In this document: one piece after another, positions 17,826 through 26,053 of the stretch | Numbering within the stretch: position 1 is the stretch's first letter | Layout: each line of letters begins with the position of its first letter | DNA from: Spirulina sp. SIO3F2 | GTDB lineage: Bacteria; Cyanobacteriota; Cyanobacteriia; Cyanobacteriales; Spirulinaceae | Assembly: GCA_010672165.1 (NCBI GenBank) | Contig: JAAHHN010000062.1 | Coordinates: forward strand, 1 to 32,209 | DNA: 32,209 nt | Direction: 5' to 3' | Position numbers and translations under genes: made by a program | The notes under the pieces: model-generated | Database searches by the model: none | The model's input: only the letters and a program-made list of their open reading frames with translations | Told to the model about the DNA's origin: nothing

Positions 17826-17928
17826 AAATATTGAGGCAGCTAGGATCAAAAGGAGCGATCGCTTGGGGGTATTCCAACACTCATAGAACATACAGTCTAT
17901 TAAATTACCTCAAAGTGTGAGCACGGCC

Positions 17929-19119
17929 CTACAATGGCGTCGGACTCACAAAAAAGAGCTGCTCCAGGCGTTGATCTTGGGGATTTTCCACGAGTGCTTG
18001 GAGTTGTTGGAAGAACCGAACCGTTTGGGGAGAGAACCATTCTTTTTGAATCGCCAGTTGTTCTGGGGGCAACGCCGCAAGCTGACTTTCATGTTGAAGG
18101 GTCTGACATTGATCTAACGTCAAAAGTTGAGCTTGCTGGAGCAAATCCAGAATGGGCGGATGGGCAGACTGCTTCAGAAGCTGCTCAAATTCGGTGGCAA
18201 AAAACCGGATTGTTTCAGGTTTGAGCCATTGATATTGATTAAGCAAGGTCGCTTCGTCAGGTGGCTTGCCTGCATTTTCCTTCGTGAGCCGCACCTGCTC
18301 AGTTAGGAGTTGCTCCACTTGGTCTTTAGAGAGCAAGCCAGCATCATGCAAAATCAAAGCTAATGGTTTGTGGTAACGATAGCGATTGAACCGTTGCAAC
18401 ACCACCCAGCCCAAAAAGGGTAAACTCTCAACCAAATAGCGCCGCCAGAGCCGTTTGGGGTTTTCTTTGAGGCGATAGAGCCATTCTAAGCCACAATAGC
18501 TCATCCATTGGGGCGATCGCCGTACATTCCCCGCTTCAAAATCAATTGTGGCCCCAATTGCCAAAAAAGTCTTAATCCCTGGTAGTTGCTGGCGATAGCG
18601 ATAGATCCATTTTTCTTGCTTGGGTGCCCCCAGACCCACTGCCAGGACATTGGCGTCGCTCTGATTAATCAGCGTAATGATTTTTTCACATTCTTGAGGA
18701 TCACGTTCAAAGCCAAAAGGAGGGGAATAAGTGTCCACCACCAGTTCTCGCCCCGCCTTGGCATTGATATTGAGTTGGGCTTGACGTGCCACACCTGGTG
18801 CTGCACCGAGTAAAAAGACCTTCTCGGTCTCATCCTCAGCATAATACTGGCAGAACGCTGGGAAGAGATCTGAACCTGAGATTTTTTCTTGAATGGGTGT
18901 CCCTAAAAAGCGTGCAACCCAGATCAAAATTTGGCTGTCGCACACTACATAATCCGCATGTTGGTAGATATAAAAAAACTCAGGATCGTTCTGTAGTTTG
19001 ACCAAATGATCGACGTTGGGTGTAATAACGAATCCACCTGATTTGAGTTGAGCGAGTAACTGTTTGGACGAGATGTTATCAATCTCAACATTAAGTAAGG
19101 GAATTTTAGCAGCAGGCAT
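17929..19119 (-). CDS. WecG/TagA/CpsF-family glycosyltransferase with C-terminal extension
   Basis: This GT26-family enzyme is expected to transfer an aminohexose (ManNAc-type) from a UDP-sugar to an undecaprenyl-linked acceptor at the inner face of the plasma membrane, for surface polysaccharide. Visible signatures are TPNVDHLVKL (33-42), ADYVVCDSQILIW (55-67), VGLGAPKQEKWIYRY (161-175), IGATIDFEAGNVRRSPQWM (188-206) and GLEWLYRLKENPKRLWRRYL (210-229). The family is normally about 240-250 aa. Here residues 250-396 are an extra helical, Gln/Leu-rich tail (KDQVEQLLTEQ, LLQQAQLLTLDQCQTL) of unknown role. No polysaccharide cluster surrounds it. It converges on the gene at 17039. Confidence 0.9.
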   Translation of the reverse strand: MPAAKIPLLNVEIDNISSKQLLAQLKSGGFVITPNVDHLVKLQNDPEFFYIYQHADYVVCDSQILIWVARFLGTPIQEKISGSDLFPAFCQYYAEDETEKVFLLGAAPGVARQAQLNINAKAGRELVVDTYSPPFGFERDPQECEKIITLINQSDANVLAVGLGAPKQEKWIYRYRQQLPGIKTFLAIGATIDFEAGNVRRSPQWMSYCGLEWLYRLKENPKRLWRRYLVESLPFLGWVVLQRFNRYRYHKPLALILHDAGLLSKDQVEQLLTEQVRLTKENAGKPPDEATLLNQYQWLKPETIRFFATEFEQLLKQSAHPPILDLLQQAQLLTLDQCQTLQHESQLAALPPEQLAIQKEWFSPQTVRFFQQLQALVENPQDQRLEQLFFVSPTPL

Positions 19120-19567
19120 AGGGACGAATAAGGGCCCAAAATAGGGGTTCAGAAATCAGCAGAAATACACAAGTCCCAAAATCGCTCGATCCAGACCCCG
19201 AGGAAGTCAGAATCCCCTGAATTGTATGATGAGGGAGAGCAGGGTGAGCGCGTGGGAATTCAGGGAGCAACTCAATTATAGGGAATCGTTTCATCCACAT
19301 CCATTCAGTATAATCTCTACCATTTCTCTCTAAGAAGAGAATTATGGTTTGCCAATGTAAAGAAGACGTAAATGCTCCAATCTTTATTCTGGTAAGGCAG
19401 CGTTGTTTTATGCATTACACCCAGTAGTGCTAGATTTCTGGATTGAACTGAGGGCGTGTTATCTCATTGATTCTGGAATTTCTATGGAATGAGGTATAAC
19501 AGTCCGAGCCAACAGAAAAGGGGTCTGTCAGCCAGTTAGGGCAATAGTTTGGCCTCAGCTACAGACC
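19120..19567. other. Intergenic region with candidate terminator
   Basis: There is no convincing gene between the glycosyltransferase start and the AI-2E permease stop. Near 19522-19567, GGTCTGT pairs with ACAGACC across a long loop. On the minus strand it is followed by CCTTTTC, a plausible but weak terminator for the permease gene. The rest is AT-rich and should contain the glycosyltransferase promoter. Confidence 0.4.
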
Positions 19568-20596
19568 TTAGGATTTAGATTGCCAAGGGTTGAGAATATC
19601 ATGGAGCACGACTTGAGCAAGCCAGACTTGTCCGACAAGGGTTAGGGGTAGAGAGAGCAACAAACCGGGCAGACCAAATGTCAGCGTAAAGAAGAGCTGA
19701 CCCAACAGTGTCACGGCAGGCAAAGGCAAAGACGCTTTGTGCATCAAGCGGGGGGTGAGAATGTTGTGCTCGAACTGATAAATGGCAATATAGAACACAG
19801 GTACAAGCACAGATTTCCAGGGTTGATCGAGCAGAGCGATCGCCATTGGTGGAATAATACTCAAGGCCGCCCCCAACGTCGGGATCAATGTCAGTAAGCC
19901 AGCCAACAATGCTTGAGACAGGGCAAGCGGGATCTGCAAACTAAGCAATACAACAAAACTCAAAACCGCTGTCACCACCATATCCAGAGCAACGCCCTTG
20001 AGCCAGCGTTGCAACACATGGTCGCAATGCACCAAAATTTGATCCGCCCGGGAACGATAGAAGGCAGGGAATAGGCGTAGTACCCCTTGACGGTAGGGAT
20101 CGGGGTTGGCTAACAACATTAGGGTCAAAACGATCATCAGCAAGCTGTTGAGCAAGCCAGAAACGGTATTCGAAAACCAACTCCACCCCTCACCGAGAAG
20201 GTTATTGGCAAGCTCCGGGAGTTGCACCGCAAAGTCATCCACTGTGGGCACAGCGATCGAATCGGGCCAATCAATGCGCTCTTGCAGTTGCATCCACCAA
20301 AAGGAGAGGCGATCAATGCCTTGGAGCACTTCGGTGGGAAGTTGCTCAATTTGTTCGAGCACAGGGGGTACAACCACCCGGATAATCGCTACCAAACTCA
20401 GTAACGCCAAACTGAGGGTGATGAGCACCGCGAGCGGCCGCGACAGACCCGATTTTCGAAAGCGGCGGACTACTCCACTTAAGGCATTCGCCAATAGGAT
20501 TGCTGCCAATACAACGATCGCCAGCGATCGCAACTGCCACAGCACGTATAGCGACCCCAGCACCACGACCAAACCCACCCATTTGCCCAGTTTCAT
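19568..20596 (-). CDS. AI-2E-family (TqsA/PerM-type) membrane permease
   Basis: This 342-aa integral membrane protein matches the AI-2E transporter family. Paired N-terminal helices at about residues 5-45 (WVGLVVVLGSLYVLWQ, LAIVVLAAILLANAL) precede a third helix (LAVLITLSLALLSLVAIIRV). An amphipathic stretch at 85-150 is followed by the C-terminal helices with GLLTLIPTLGAALSIIPPMA, a family hallmark, and PRLMHKASLPLPAVTLLGQL. Members export diverse small molecules or act in Na+/H+ antiport, so the substrate is open. It starts at an ATG 12 bp after the small membrane-protein gene upstream (stop 20609), with which it is probably co-transcribed. Confidence 0.93.
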   Translation of the reverse strand: MKLGKWVGLVVVLGSLYVLWQLRSLAIVVLAAILLANALSGVVRRFRKSGLSRPLAVLITLSLALLSLVAIIRVVVPPVLEQIEQLPTEVLQGIDRLSFWWMQLQERIDWPDSIAVPTVDDFAVQLPELANNLLGEGWSWFSNTVSGLLNSLLMIVLTLMLLANPDPYRQGVLRLFPAFYRSRADQILVHCDHVLQRWLKGVALDMVVTAVLSFVVLLSLQIPLALSQALLAGLLTLIPTLGAALSIIPPMAIALLDQPWKSVLVPVFYIAIYQFEHNILTPRLMHKASLPLPAVTLLGQLFFTLTFGLPGLLLSLPLTLVGQVWLAQVVLHDILNPWQSKS

Positions 20597-20608
20597 GCTT
20601 GCCTAACG

Positions 20609-20791
20609 TCATTGTGACGGTTCAGATTGTGTTTGCTTCCACAATACCAAAGCCATCAGGCTCGGCGGCAGTAGAACCAAAATGAGGGCACTGGTAGTGT
20701 TGGCTGGAATGGGCAGCAATGGCCCCACATATTTGAGCAGTAGGGAAATGCTGGCTGAAGCCAGGATGATTTTGAGCAGAAGCTTAAGCAT
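20609..20791 (-). CDS. Small two-helix membrane protein, unknown
   Basis: This 60-aa protein has two hydrophobic segments (MLKLLLKIILASASISLLLK and ALILVLLPPSLMALVLW) around a Pro-rich turn (GPLLPIPANTT), with a polar tail. I do not recognise a family. Its stop lies 12 bp before the AI-2E permease start on the same strand, so it may be a partner subunit or simply an operon mate. Other frames here give no better protein. The composition is that of a real membrane protein and not of an antisense shadow. Confidence 0.6.
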   Translation of the reverse strand: MLKLLLKIILASASISLLLKYVGPLLPIPANTTSALILVLLPPSLMALVLWKQTQSEPSQ

Positions 20792-20901
20792 AAGGAGAGG
20801 TTTAACAGTAAATTCGGACTGGGTGGGGGAAGCGCCAGTTTCGAGGAGCAGCGTGAGCCGTAGGATTGTGGGATGAGATATGAAGCGTGATTCAAGACAA
20901 C

Positions 20902-20934
20902 AAAAAGCAGCAGGAGATGAACCACCTGCTGCTT
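20902..20934 (-). terminator. Terminator of the fourth SLH porin
   Basis: On the minus strand AAGCAGCAGG and CCTGCTGCTT form a 10-bp stem with a 10-nt loop, followed by TTTTTG. It lies 46 bp past the porin stop at 20981. Confidence 0.88.
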
Positions 20935-20980
20935 ATGAGCATATCTAGAAATCAGGGTCTAAATACTCAATTGCGCCTGA

Positions 20981-22603
20981 TTAGAACTTGAAGCGGGTGC
21001 GGATCGCGCCCATGAGAATGTCTGGGTTATTGTCGTTATTGTTCGGTGCTGTCAGCCAAATAAGACCAGGCGTTATCTCAATGCTATCGCTAAGCTTGAT
21101 TTTGTAGAAGCCTTCAATATGGAAGCTGGTGTCCGGGTCACCCCGACCATTCGTGCCGTTGAGGTCAAGGAGATTATTAGAAACCAACTGGCCATCGGTA
21201 TAAGCTAAGTAGGGTTCACGACCGATGATAAAGCCCAAGACATTGCCATCCCCACCCAAATCGGGGAAACCCAGAGTCAGTGCATAATTCCACACCTCAG
21301 CACTGCCCTGGCCAAGGACAATCGCATCACTGTAGCCAGCCCAACCGCCAACGAAGAAACTGTCGCTAACGTCAAAATGAGCTTCTAAGCCGTAGTTGTT
21401 GTGGGTAGTGGGAGAATTCACATCCACGTTCGAGGCAACACTCCCGGTGGAATGACCGATACCGGACAGAGCCGAATAGCCGTGAACGTAAGCAGCCGCG
21501 ATCGCAAAATCACCATTGTCGAAGACCAAACGTGCTGGGATTGAATAGTCGCCGCTGAAGACCCCTTTAGTGGCTGTGGGAGCATCGCCGGCAGTATAGC
21601 CCACATCAAAACTCAGGTCATCCGAGAGCTTATAGTTGAGTGCAATCCCAGCCGTATCTGTGCCTGTACCCCGGTAGATGAATGGATTGCGCTGACCAAA
21701 CCGGGAGAGAGCACCGCCCCCTGTGGAAGCGAAGGGGCTCAGAGGGCTCATCAGGTCATCGAGATCGATGCCATTGGCCCAAATTTGCAGTTTGGCACGA
21801 TCGCCCACAGGTGTTTTATAAAACACCTGGTCAAGGTCAATGTTTTGTATCCCCCGATAACCTAAGCGGGCTTCATTGGTGAAGTTGCGGACATCAAAAT
21901 CCTGGATATTCCGGGCACCCAGACGCATTCCTAATTGGTCTTCACCGTTAAACGAGGTGACGAGCTTAAGGCGTGTTCGATAGCCAAAAGTAATTTCATC
22001 CCCAGGTTGGCTGGTGGCTTCGGTGAGGCGATCGCCATCGGTGGGGTTGTCAAAGCTGCCGTCATAAAAGGCCTGCTGTTGGGTAAAGAGCACTTCCCCC
22101 TGGAGCTTAACCGTGGTTGAAAACTGATTATCTTCTAAAAACGAAACCCGGCTGTCTAAGGCATCAACCCGTGCACCCAAGGCCGCAAGCTCTGCTTCAA
22201 AATCCTGCATGAGGCGACGCAGGGTTTCAAGATCATCACGGGTGACAAAGTCAGCGGTCGTCTCAGCAATCAGGCGCTCGATTTGCTGCATACAAGCATT
22301 CAAACCTGCCGCAAATTCATACCGTGAGAGGGCACGATTGCCCCGAAACGTGCCGTTGGGATAACCCTTGAGACAGTCGTAACGACGAACCAAGTCATCC
22401 AAAGCTTGATATGCCCAGTCACTCGGGGAAACATCGCTAAACTGAGCAGCTCCAACGCCTTGGCCAATCGTGCGGCTACGATTGTAATCTCGAACTTGGT
22501 TGAGCACCTCTTGGGTATTGGTTTGCGCATCTACAGCTAAAGGTTGTGCCAAAAGCAGTGATGCCCCAAGCACAGCACATCCAGCTTTCCGTAAGTTTGA
22601 CAT
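20981..22603 (-). CDS. SLH-domain OprB-type outer-membrane porin, copy 4
   Basis: This 540-aa porin is more divergent than the tandem three. The signal peptide differs (MSNLRKAGCAVLGASLLLAQ, cleavage near VDA/Q), and there is an RDYNRSRTIGQ linker. The SLH and coiled-coil region (FSDVSPSDWAYQALDDLVRR to VSFLEDNQFSTTVKL) is almost the same. The barrel ends GAIRTRFKF. I chose ATG 22603: the longer in-frame TTG at 22624 overlaps the GAGGAG Shine-Dalgarno. It lies 168 bp downstream of the PiuC-type gene on the same strand, near the multicopper oxidase and the His-rich lipoprotein. That context favours metal transport. It has its own strong terminator. Confidence 0.93.
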   Translation of the reverse strand: MSNLRKAGCAVLGASLLLAQPLAVDAQTNTQEVLNQVRDYNRSRTIGQGVGAAQFSDVSPSDWAYQALDDLVRRYDCLKGYPNGTFRGNRALSRYEFAAGLNACMQQIERLIAETTADFVTRDDLETLRRLMQDFEAELAALGARVDALDSRVSFLEDNQFSTTVKLQGEVLFTQQQAFYDGSFDNPTDGDRLTEATSQPGDEITFGYRTRLKLVTSFNGEDQLGMRLGARNIQDFDVRNFTNEARLGYRGIQNIDLDQVFYKTPVGDRAKLQIWANGIDLDDLMSPLSPFASTGGGALSRFGQRNPFIYRGTGTDTAGIALNYKLSDDLSFDVGYTAGDAPTATKGVFSGDYSIPARLVFDNGDFAIAAAYVHGYSALSGIGHSTGSVASNVDVNSPTTHNNYGLEAHFDVSDSFFVGGWAGYSDAIVLGQGSAEVWNYALTLGFPDLGGDGNVLGFIIGREPYLAYTDGQLVSNNLLDLNGTNGRGDPDTSFHIEGFYKIKLSDSIEITPGLIWLTAPNNNDNNPDILMGAIRTRFKF

Positions 22604-22771
22604 AGTTGTTTCTTCGCTCCTCAAGAATTAGGTTTTTGGGTTTGTGCGGACTTAAACCAAAATTAACCCAGAATTAATCCAGTGCAGATCACCATATCCT
22701 ATCCACTCGGATTTCGCCAGATCCGGTCAGAGAATATCCATTTTGGGAAGCGATCGCTCACATCACCCAGC

Positions 22772-23431
22772 TTACTCTACCCACATTCGCAGGAGGTTGG
22801 CACTACTTTTGGAGAGTAAGTCAAACTCGGGAGTTTTGCCTTCACGGGCAAACCAACTGCGACGTGCCACTTCGAGGTCAAAAAGAATCTCGCGCTTATG
22901 AACATCTCGAATGCGACTTTGCACCCAACCCACCGCCACCAAGCGAGTCCCAGCCGTAACGGGTTCAACTCGATGCAAAGTGGTGGAGGGATAGACGATC
23001 GCATCTCCAGCAGCTAATTTATAACTCTGCTCATCATCCGCACCTTCAATCACCAGTTCACCCCCCTTATAGTCTGTGGGGTCATTCAAGAAGACGGTGA
23101 ACGAAACATCGGAACGCAGGCCTTGCATCAAGGCGTTGTCAGTATGCCGACCGTAAGCCATACCCACGTCATAGCGACTCATCAGCACGGTGTGGATCTG
23201 CTTCGGTTGCACAGCACTCTGGAAGAGGGGATGTCCATTAAGTGCGGATTTAACCATCTGTTTGAGGGTTGTAGCTTGGGGACAAGTCTTGCTCAGTTGT
23301 TGATTTTCTTTAACCAGCTTGGCGTGCCAGCCGGCCGTCAGCTTACCGTCCACAAAATCGGCTTCGTTGAGGATGGTGCGAATCGTCTTGAGGTCTTCAG
23401 GGGCAAGAACGTGAGGAATTTTAAAACGCAT
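22772..23431 (-). CDS. piuC: PiuC-type Fe(II)/2-oxoglutarate dioxygenase (PKHD-type hydroxylase)
   Basis: The 219 aa match the PKHD-type hydroxylase family, whose Pseudomonas member PiuC is linked to siderophore/iron uptake genes. Fe(II) ligands are H96 and D98 (YGRHTDNALM) and H153 (STTLHRVEPV). R163 (TAGTRLVAVGW) should bind 2-oxoglutarate. The conserved helix TLKQMVKSALNGHPLFQ and the C-terminal DLLSKSSANLLRMWVE are also visible. The true substrate is not known for the family. It lies 168 bp upstream of porin copy 4 and downstream of the multicopper oxidase and His-rich lipoprotein genes. An array of short hairpins (23468-23582) occupies its upstream region. Confidence 0.9.
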   Translation of the reverse strand: MRFKIPHVLAPEDLKTIRTILNEADFVDGKLTAGWHAKLVKENQQLSKTCPQATTLKQMVKSALNGHPLFQSAVQPKQIHTVLMSRYDVGMAYGRHTDNALMQGLRSDVSFTVFLNDPTDYKGGELVIEGADDEQSYKLAAGDAIVYPSTTLHRVEPVTAGTRLVAVGWVQSRIRDVHKREILFDLEVARRSWFAREGKTPEFDLLSKSSANLLRMWVE

Positions 23432-23467
23432 GGATCTCTTGCATATTTGAACAAATGGGCTTTTACG

Positions 23468-23582
23468 CGTTACCTGGCAGAGCCAGGTAATGCGGTTGTA
23501 GAGGCTCTGCCTCTAGAGAGCCATAAGGTTATACGTAGGTGGCAGAGTCACAAATTCAGCATGTCACGGCAGAGCTATGACG
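23468..23582. repeat. Array of four short hairpins with GGCAGAG cores
   Basis: Unit 1 (23468-23492) pairs CGTTACCTGG with CCAGGTAATG around CAGAG. Unit 2 (23499-23515) pairs TAGAGG with CCTCTA around CTCTG, the same core inverted. Weaker units sit at 23539-23551 (GTGGCAGAGTCAC) and 23563-23581 (GTCACGGCAGAGCTATGAC). Similar CAGAG-loop hairpins are widespread cyanobacterial short repeats. The array lies between the His-rich lipoprotein stop and the PiuC start. Confidence 0.75.
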
Positions 23583-23689
23583 CGAGAGAGAATCATAAAA
23601 ACAACGAAAGGGCAAGTTTTACCTACCCTTCTGTTCAAACCTGCGGAAAACTCAATGAGTATTTCTCAATTCAGAACTCAGAAACTGAA

Positions 23690-24595
23690 TTATTTACTCT
23701 TCAATTCAATCTCAGCAACTAGACCAAACACCTCACTGGGTTCCAGGATCGGTGCATCCGGAGGATTCACCTCTGGCCAAGCAGTCTTAAGTTCTTCAAA
23801 GGCTACAGTGATGGCTTCATTTGCTTCTGCATCCATCTGATCCGCAATATTGCCGTAAAGCGTCTCAGCATAGAGCACAAAACCGCGAGAATCTTGGTAT
23901 TCCACAACCTCAACAAACTTCCCGTCTGCGATCGCGGCTTCATACTCCTCCGCAGCCACCCGGAGCATATTATTAACGATCGTTATGGTGAACTCAGGGG
24001 AGTCGAGCTGCTCACTCATCGCGCCGAGGGCAACGTCAATCGCTTTCACCGAATCGCTATAAGCGACCTTAACTTCTGGTGCATCCGGTGTGGTTTTGAT
24101 CAGGTCATGAAACTCGTTGAGTGTGTTCTTGAAGTCATCAACGCCTTTTTCAGGAAGGACTTCTTCTACATCACCGTAGAGTTCCTCTACCGGGTGGCCA
24201 ACATGGGGTTCGGCTTCCTCATAGCTGCCTTGGGTAATTAGCTCATCCGCAACCAGTAAGTGACCTTGCATCAATGCCAGCGCAGTCACATAATCCACAT
24301 CAGCGTTGCCACTGTTGCCCCCTTCACCGCCTTCACCACCTTCACCACCTTCTCCGCCTTCTCCGCCTTCTCCGCCGTGGCTATGATCTTCTTCGCCTTC
24401 GCCACCTTCTCCGCCTTCTCCGCCGTGGCTATGATCTTCTTCGCCTTCTCCGCCTTCTCCGCCGTGGTTATGGCTTTCTTCAGTTTTTTCGCCTTCGCCG
24501 CCTTCACCGCCTTCTGGTGTAGGGGTTGCACAAGCGCCCAGGGTTGCGACGAGGCCAAGGGTTAGAAAGAGTTCAACAGGTTTAATGTGTTTCAT
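23690..24595 (-). CDS. His-rich acidic lipoprotein with imelysin/EfeO-like helical domain
   Basis: This 301-aa protein has a lipoprotein signal (LVATLGAC, Cys22 as lipid site). Residues 29-93 are a Gly/Glu-rich repeat carrying three HxH clusters (H42/H44, H55/H57, H71/H73) inside EEDHSHGGEGGEG units. The remainder, about residues 98-301, is helical (YVTALALMQGHLLVADELIT, EPHVGHPVEELYGDVEEVLP, NNMLRVAAEEYEAAIADG). The HxxHxxEE arrangement recalls imelysin/EfeO-type periplasmic iron proteins, but similarity is weak and I would not name it EfeO. It should be membrane-anchored in the periplasm and bind Fe, Cu or Zn. It lies 76 bp after the multicopper oxidase on the same strand, so joint function is likely. 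Confidence 0.8.
   Translation of the reverse strand: MKHIKPVELFLTLGLVATLGACATPTPEGGEGGEGEKTEESHNHGGEGGEGEEDHSHGGEGGEGGEGEEDHSHGGEGGEGGEGGEGGEGGEGGNSGNADVDYVTALALMQGHLLVADELITQGSYEEAEPHVGHPVEELYGDVEEVLPEKGVDDFKNTLNEFHDLIKTTPDAPEVKVAYSDSVKAIDVALGAMSEQLDSPEFTITIVNNMLRVAAEEYEAAIADGKFVEVVEYQDSRGFVLYAETLYGNIADQMDAEANEAITVAFEELKTAWPEVNPPDAPILEPSEVFGLVAEIELKSK
24317..24511 (-). repeat. In-gene repeat encoding Gly-Glu / HxH metal-binding units
   Basis: The coding strand is a run of imperfect GGCGGAGAAGGC-type 9-nt units encoding GGE. It is interrupted by two near-identical copies of a segment encoding GEEDHSHGGEGG and a variant with HNH. Simple repeats like this change length by slippage, always by whole 9-nt units here, so the frame is kept. 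Confidence 0.85.
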
Positions 24596-24671
24596 GATAT
24601 TTAATGCAAAAGATTCTCAATCCTATAATGCCGATGAATAAGTTAATGCAAATAAAAATAAATGTCAATAG

Positions 24672-25694
24672 TCAGTTTGCTTTTTGCCAGCTCTCTTCAG
24701 ATAACACATCGAAAAAGCCCATGCAGCCCAATTCTGCAATATGGTCTTGATGGGGATGGAACATGTACTTGCCGGTGAAGGGATAGGCAAACTCTAGAAT
24801 GTGGCGTTCGGCAGTCCCCATTGTGATCACGTCGGTTTCTTCATCGGGGGTGAGCGATCGCCCGGTGCGATAGACTCGAAAGAAATTGGCGTGGATATGG
24901 AAAGTGACGGCCGGGTCAAACTCAATCATATTAAGCACATAAAGCCGCACCAACTGGTTTTGCACAATCGGGATCGGACGATCGCGGAAGACATTGGGAA
25001 TCCCGTTAAAGACATATAGTTCATTGTGTTTATCGTTATCCAGGTCATAGCCGCCCATAACCAAAACCAGCTCATCAGCAGGGGGACGCCCACCGGGCGG
25101 ATCAACAATAAACAAACCATAGAGGCCCTTCTCTACATGGCGAGTTACAGGCGCAATATGGCAATGGTAAAGATGGATGCCATAGGGCTGGGCATCAAAC
25201 TCATAAACCTGGGTTTTACCGTGACGAACGGGATTGACGCCGTCCATCTCCTCGGGATGGGTACCGTGAAAGTGCAGCGTGTGGGAATGACCATCGGCGT
25301 TGTGGAAAATCACCCGAACGCGATCGCCTTCAGTTACGCGTAGGGTTGGCCCGGGTACACGACCATTCAGGTTCCAGCTTACGTAGTCGATCGCGCGATT
25401 AAGCTGAATCACAGTGCTATCGGCCTCAACGCGAAATTCCCGAATGCGGCGACCATTTTCGTAATACACCGTGCCGTAGTCAAAGTCCCGTACGATTTGC
25501 AGGGGGTCAAAGCCGTTGCGTTCTAGGCTCTCCTTACTCACTTCAATATCAGGAATGTGCGGTGCTGCCACAGAGGGGCGGCGCTGCCACAGCCCCGCCG
25601 CGATCGCGCTGCCCCCTAGACTCAGTGCCCCCGCCTGCAAAAGCTGGCGGCGGCTCCAGGGGATTCGAGGATGACGGCGAGAGAAATTTGGCAT
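24672..25694 (-). CDS. Tat-exported two-domain multicopper oxidase
   Basis: This 340-aa protein has a twin-arginine signal (SRRQLLQAG, residues 14-22) and two cupredoxin domains. Domain 1 carries HSHTLHFHG (136-144) and LYHCHIAPVTRHVEKGLYG (175-193), giving trinuclear-site His plus type 1 ligands C178 and H186 with Leu191 at the axial position. Domain 2 carries FHIHANF (265-271) and FHPHQDHIAELG (312-323). There the usual Cys of HCH is Pro314, so domain 2 has no type 1 copper. This matches two-domain oxidases with the type 1 site in domain 1. It may oxidise Fe(II) or Cu(I), or be a small laccase; the neighbouring His-rich lipoprotein favours a metal substrate. It is the first gene of this minus-strand group. 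Confidence 0.92.
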   Translation of the reverse strand: MPNFSRRHPRIPWSRRQLLQAGALSLGGSAIAAGLWQRRPSVAAPHIPDIEVSKESLERNGFDPLQIVRDFDYGTVYYENGRRIREFRVEADSTVIQLNRAIDYVSWNLNGRVPGPTLRVTEGDRVRVIFHNADGHSHTLHFHGTHPEEMDGVNPVRHGKTQVYEFDAQPYGIHLYHCHIAPVTRHVEKGLYGLFIVDPPGGRPPADELVLVMGGYDLDNDKHNELYVFNGIPNVFRDRPIPIVQNQLVRLYVLNMIEFDPAVTFHIHANFFRVYRTGRSLTPDEETDVITMGTAERHILEFAYPFTGKYMFHPHQDHIAELGCMGFFDVLSEESWQKAN

Positions 25695-26053
25695 GTTGGG
25701 TGGGCAGACGCAGACAGATCCAGACTTAAAATTAAAAATTATTGCAATTAATTAGCAATTTAAAATCAACTATTGCATCTTAGAGTCATTTAGGTGCGAT
25801 CGGCAATCCCTCCCCCCAACTCAACAAGATGATCGATTAGGCTGGATCTAGTGCCCATTCTTTGGATGCTGCGAGTTTCTAACCTGCATTATTCATGAGT
25901 TCTACCCAAAACCTCTGAACGCTAGCTTCAGCAAAGGGGCGGGCAAGATGCCCGCCCTACGGATCGCAATGGAGAAAACACCGTAGCACAGGCGTCCCGC
26001 CTGCCGACTGAATAATGCAGGCACGGGCACAAATCCCCATCACCCGATTCTTT
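25695..26053. other. Intergenic region between divergent oxidase and VWA genes
   Basis: The part next to the oxidase is very AT-rich and holds ATTGC-N9-GCAAT (25741-25759), a possible but unproven operator. The middle has no recognisable element. The part next to the VWA gene holds the G+C-rich hairpin repeats listed separately. Confidence 0.4.
25937..26003. repeat. Two adjacent GC-rich hairpin repeats
   Basis: GGGCGGGCA/TGCCCGCCC (25937-25957) is a perfect 9-bp stem with loop AGA. CAGGCG/CGCCTG (25989-26003) is a 6-bp stem with loop TCC. Both, with the linking CTACGG/CCGTAGC words, are of a type seen scattered through many cyanobacterial genomes. A decayed relative is at 28904-28925. Confidence 0.75.

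Noticed and set aside
17879-18117. Plus-strand frames overlapping the end of the glycosyltransferase gene
   Set aside because: They are antisense to its C-terminal tail and have no motifs.
24260-24565. Long plus-strand frame rich in Ala/Phe/Ser repeats (AFSAFSAF)
   Set aside because: It is the antisense shadow of the Gly/Glu/His repeat in the lipoprotein gene, and the simple repeat explains all of it.
24600-24660. Fur-box-like words (TTGAGAATC) upstream of the His-rich lipoprotein, and GAGAATCAT near 23590
   Set aside because: Only half-site matches are present and no 19-bp palindrome like GATAATGATAATCATTATC was found, so Fur control is not claimed.
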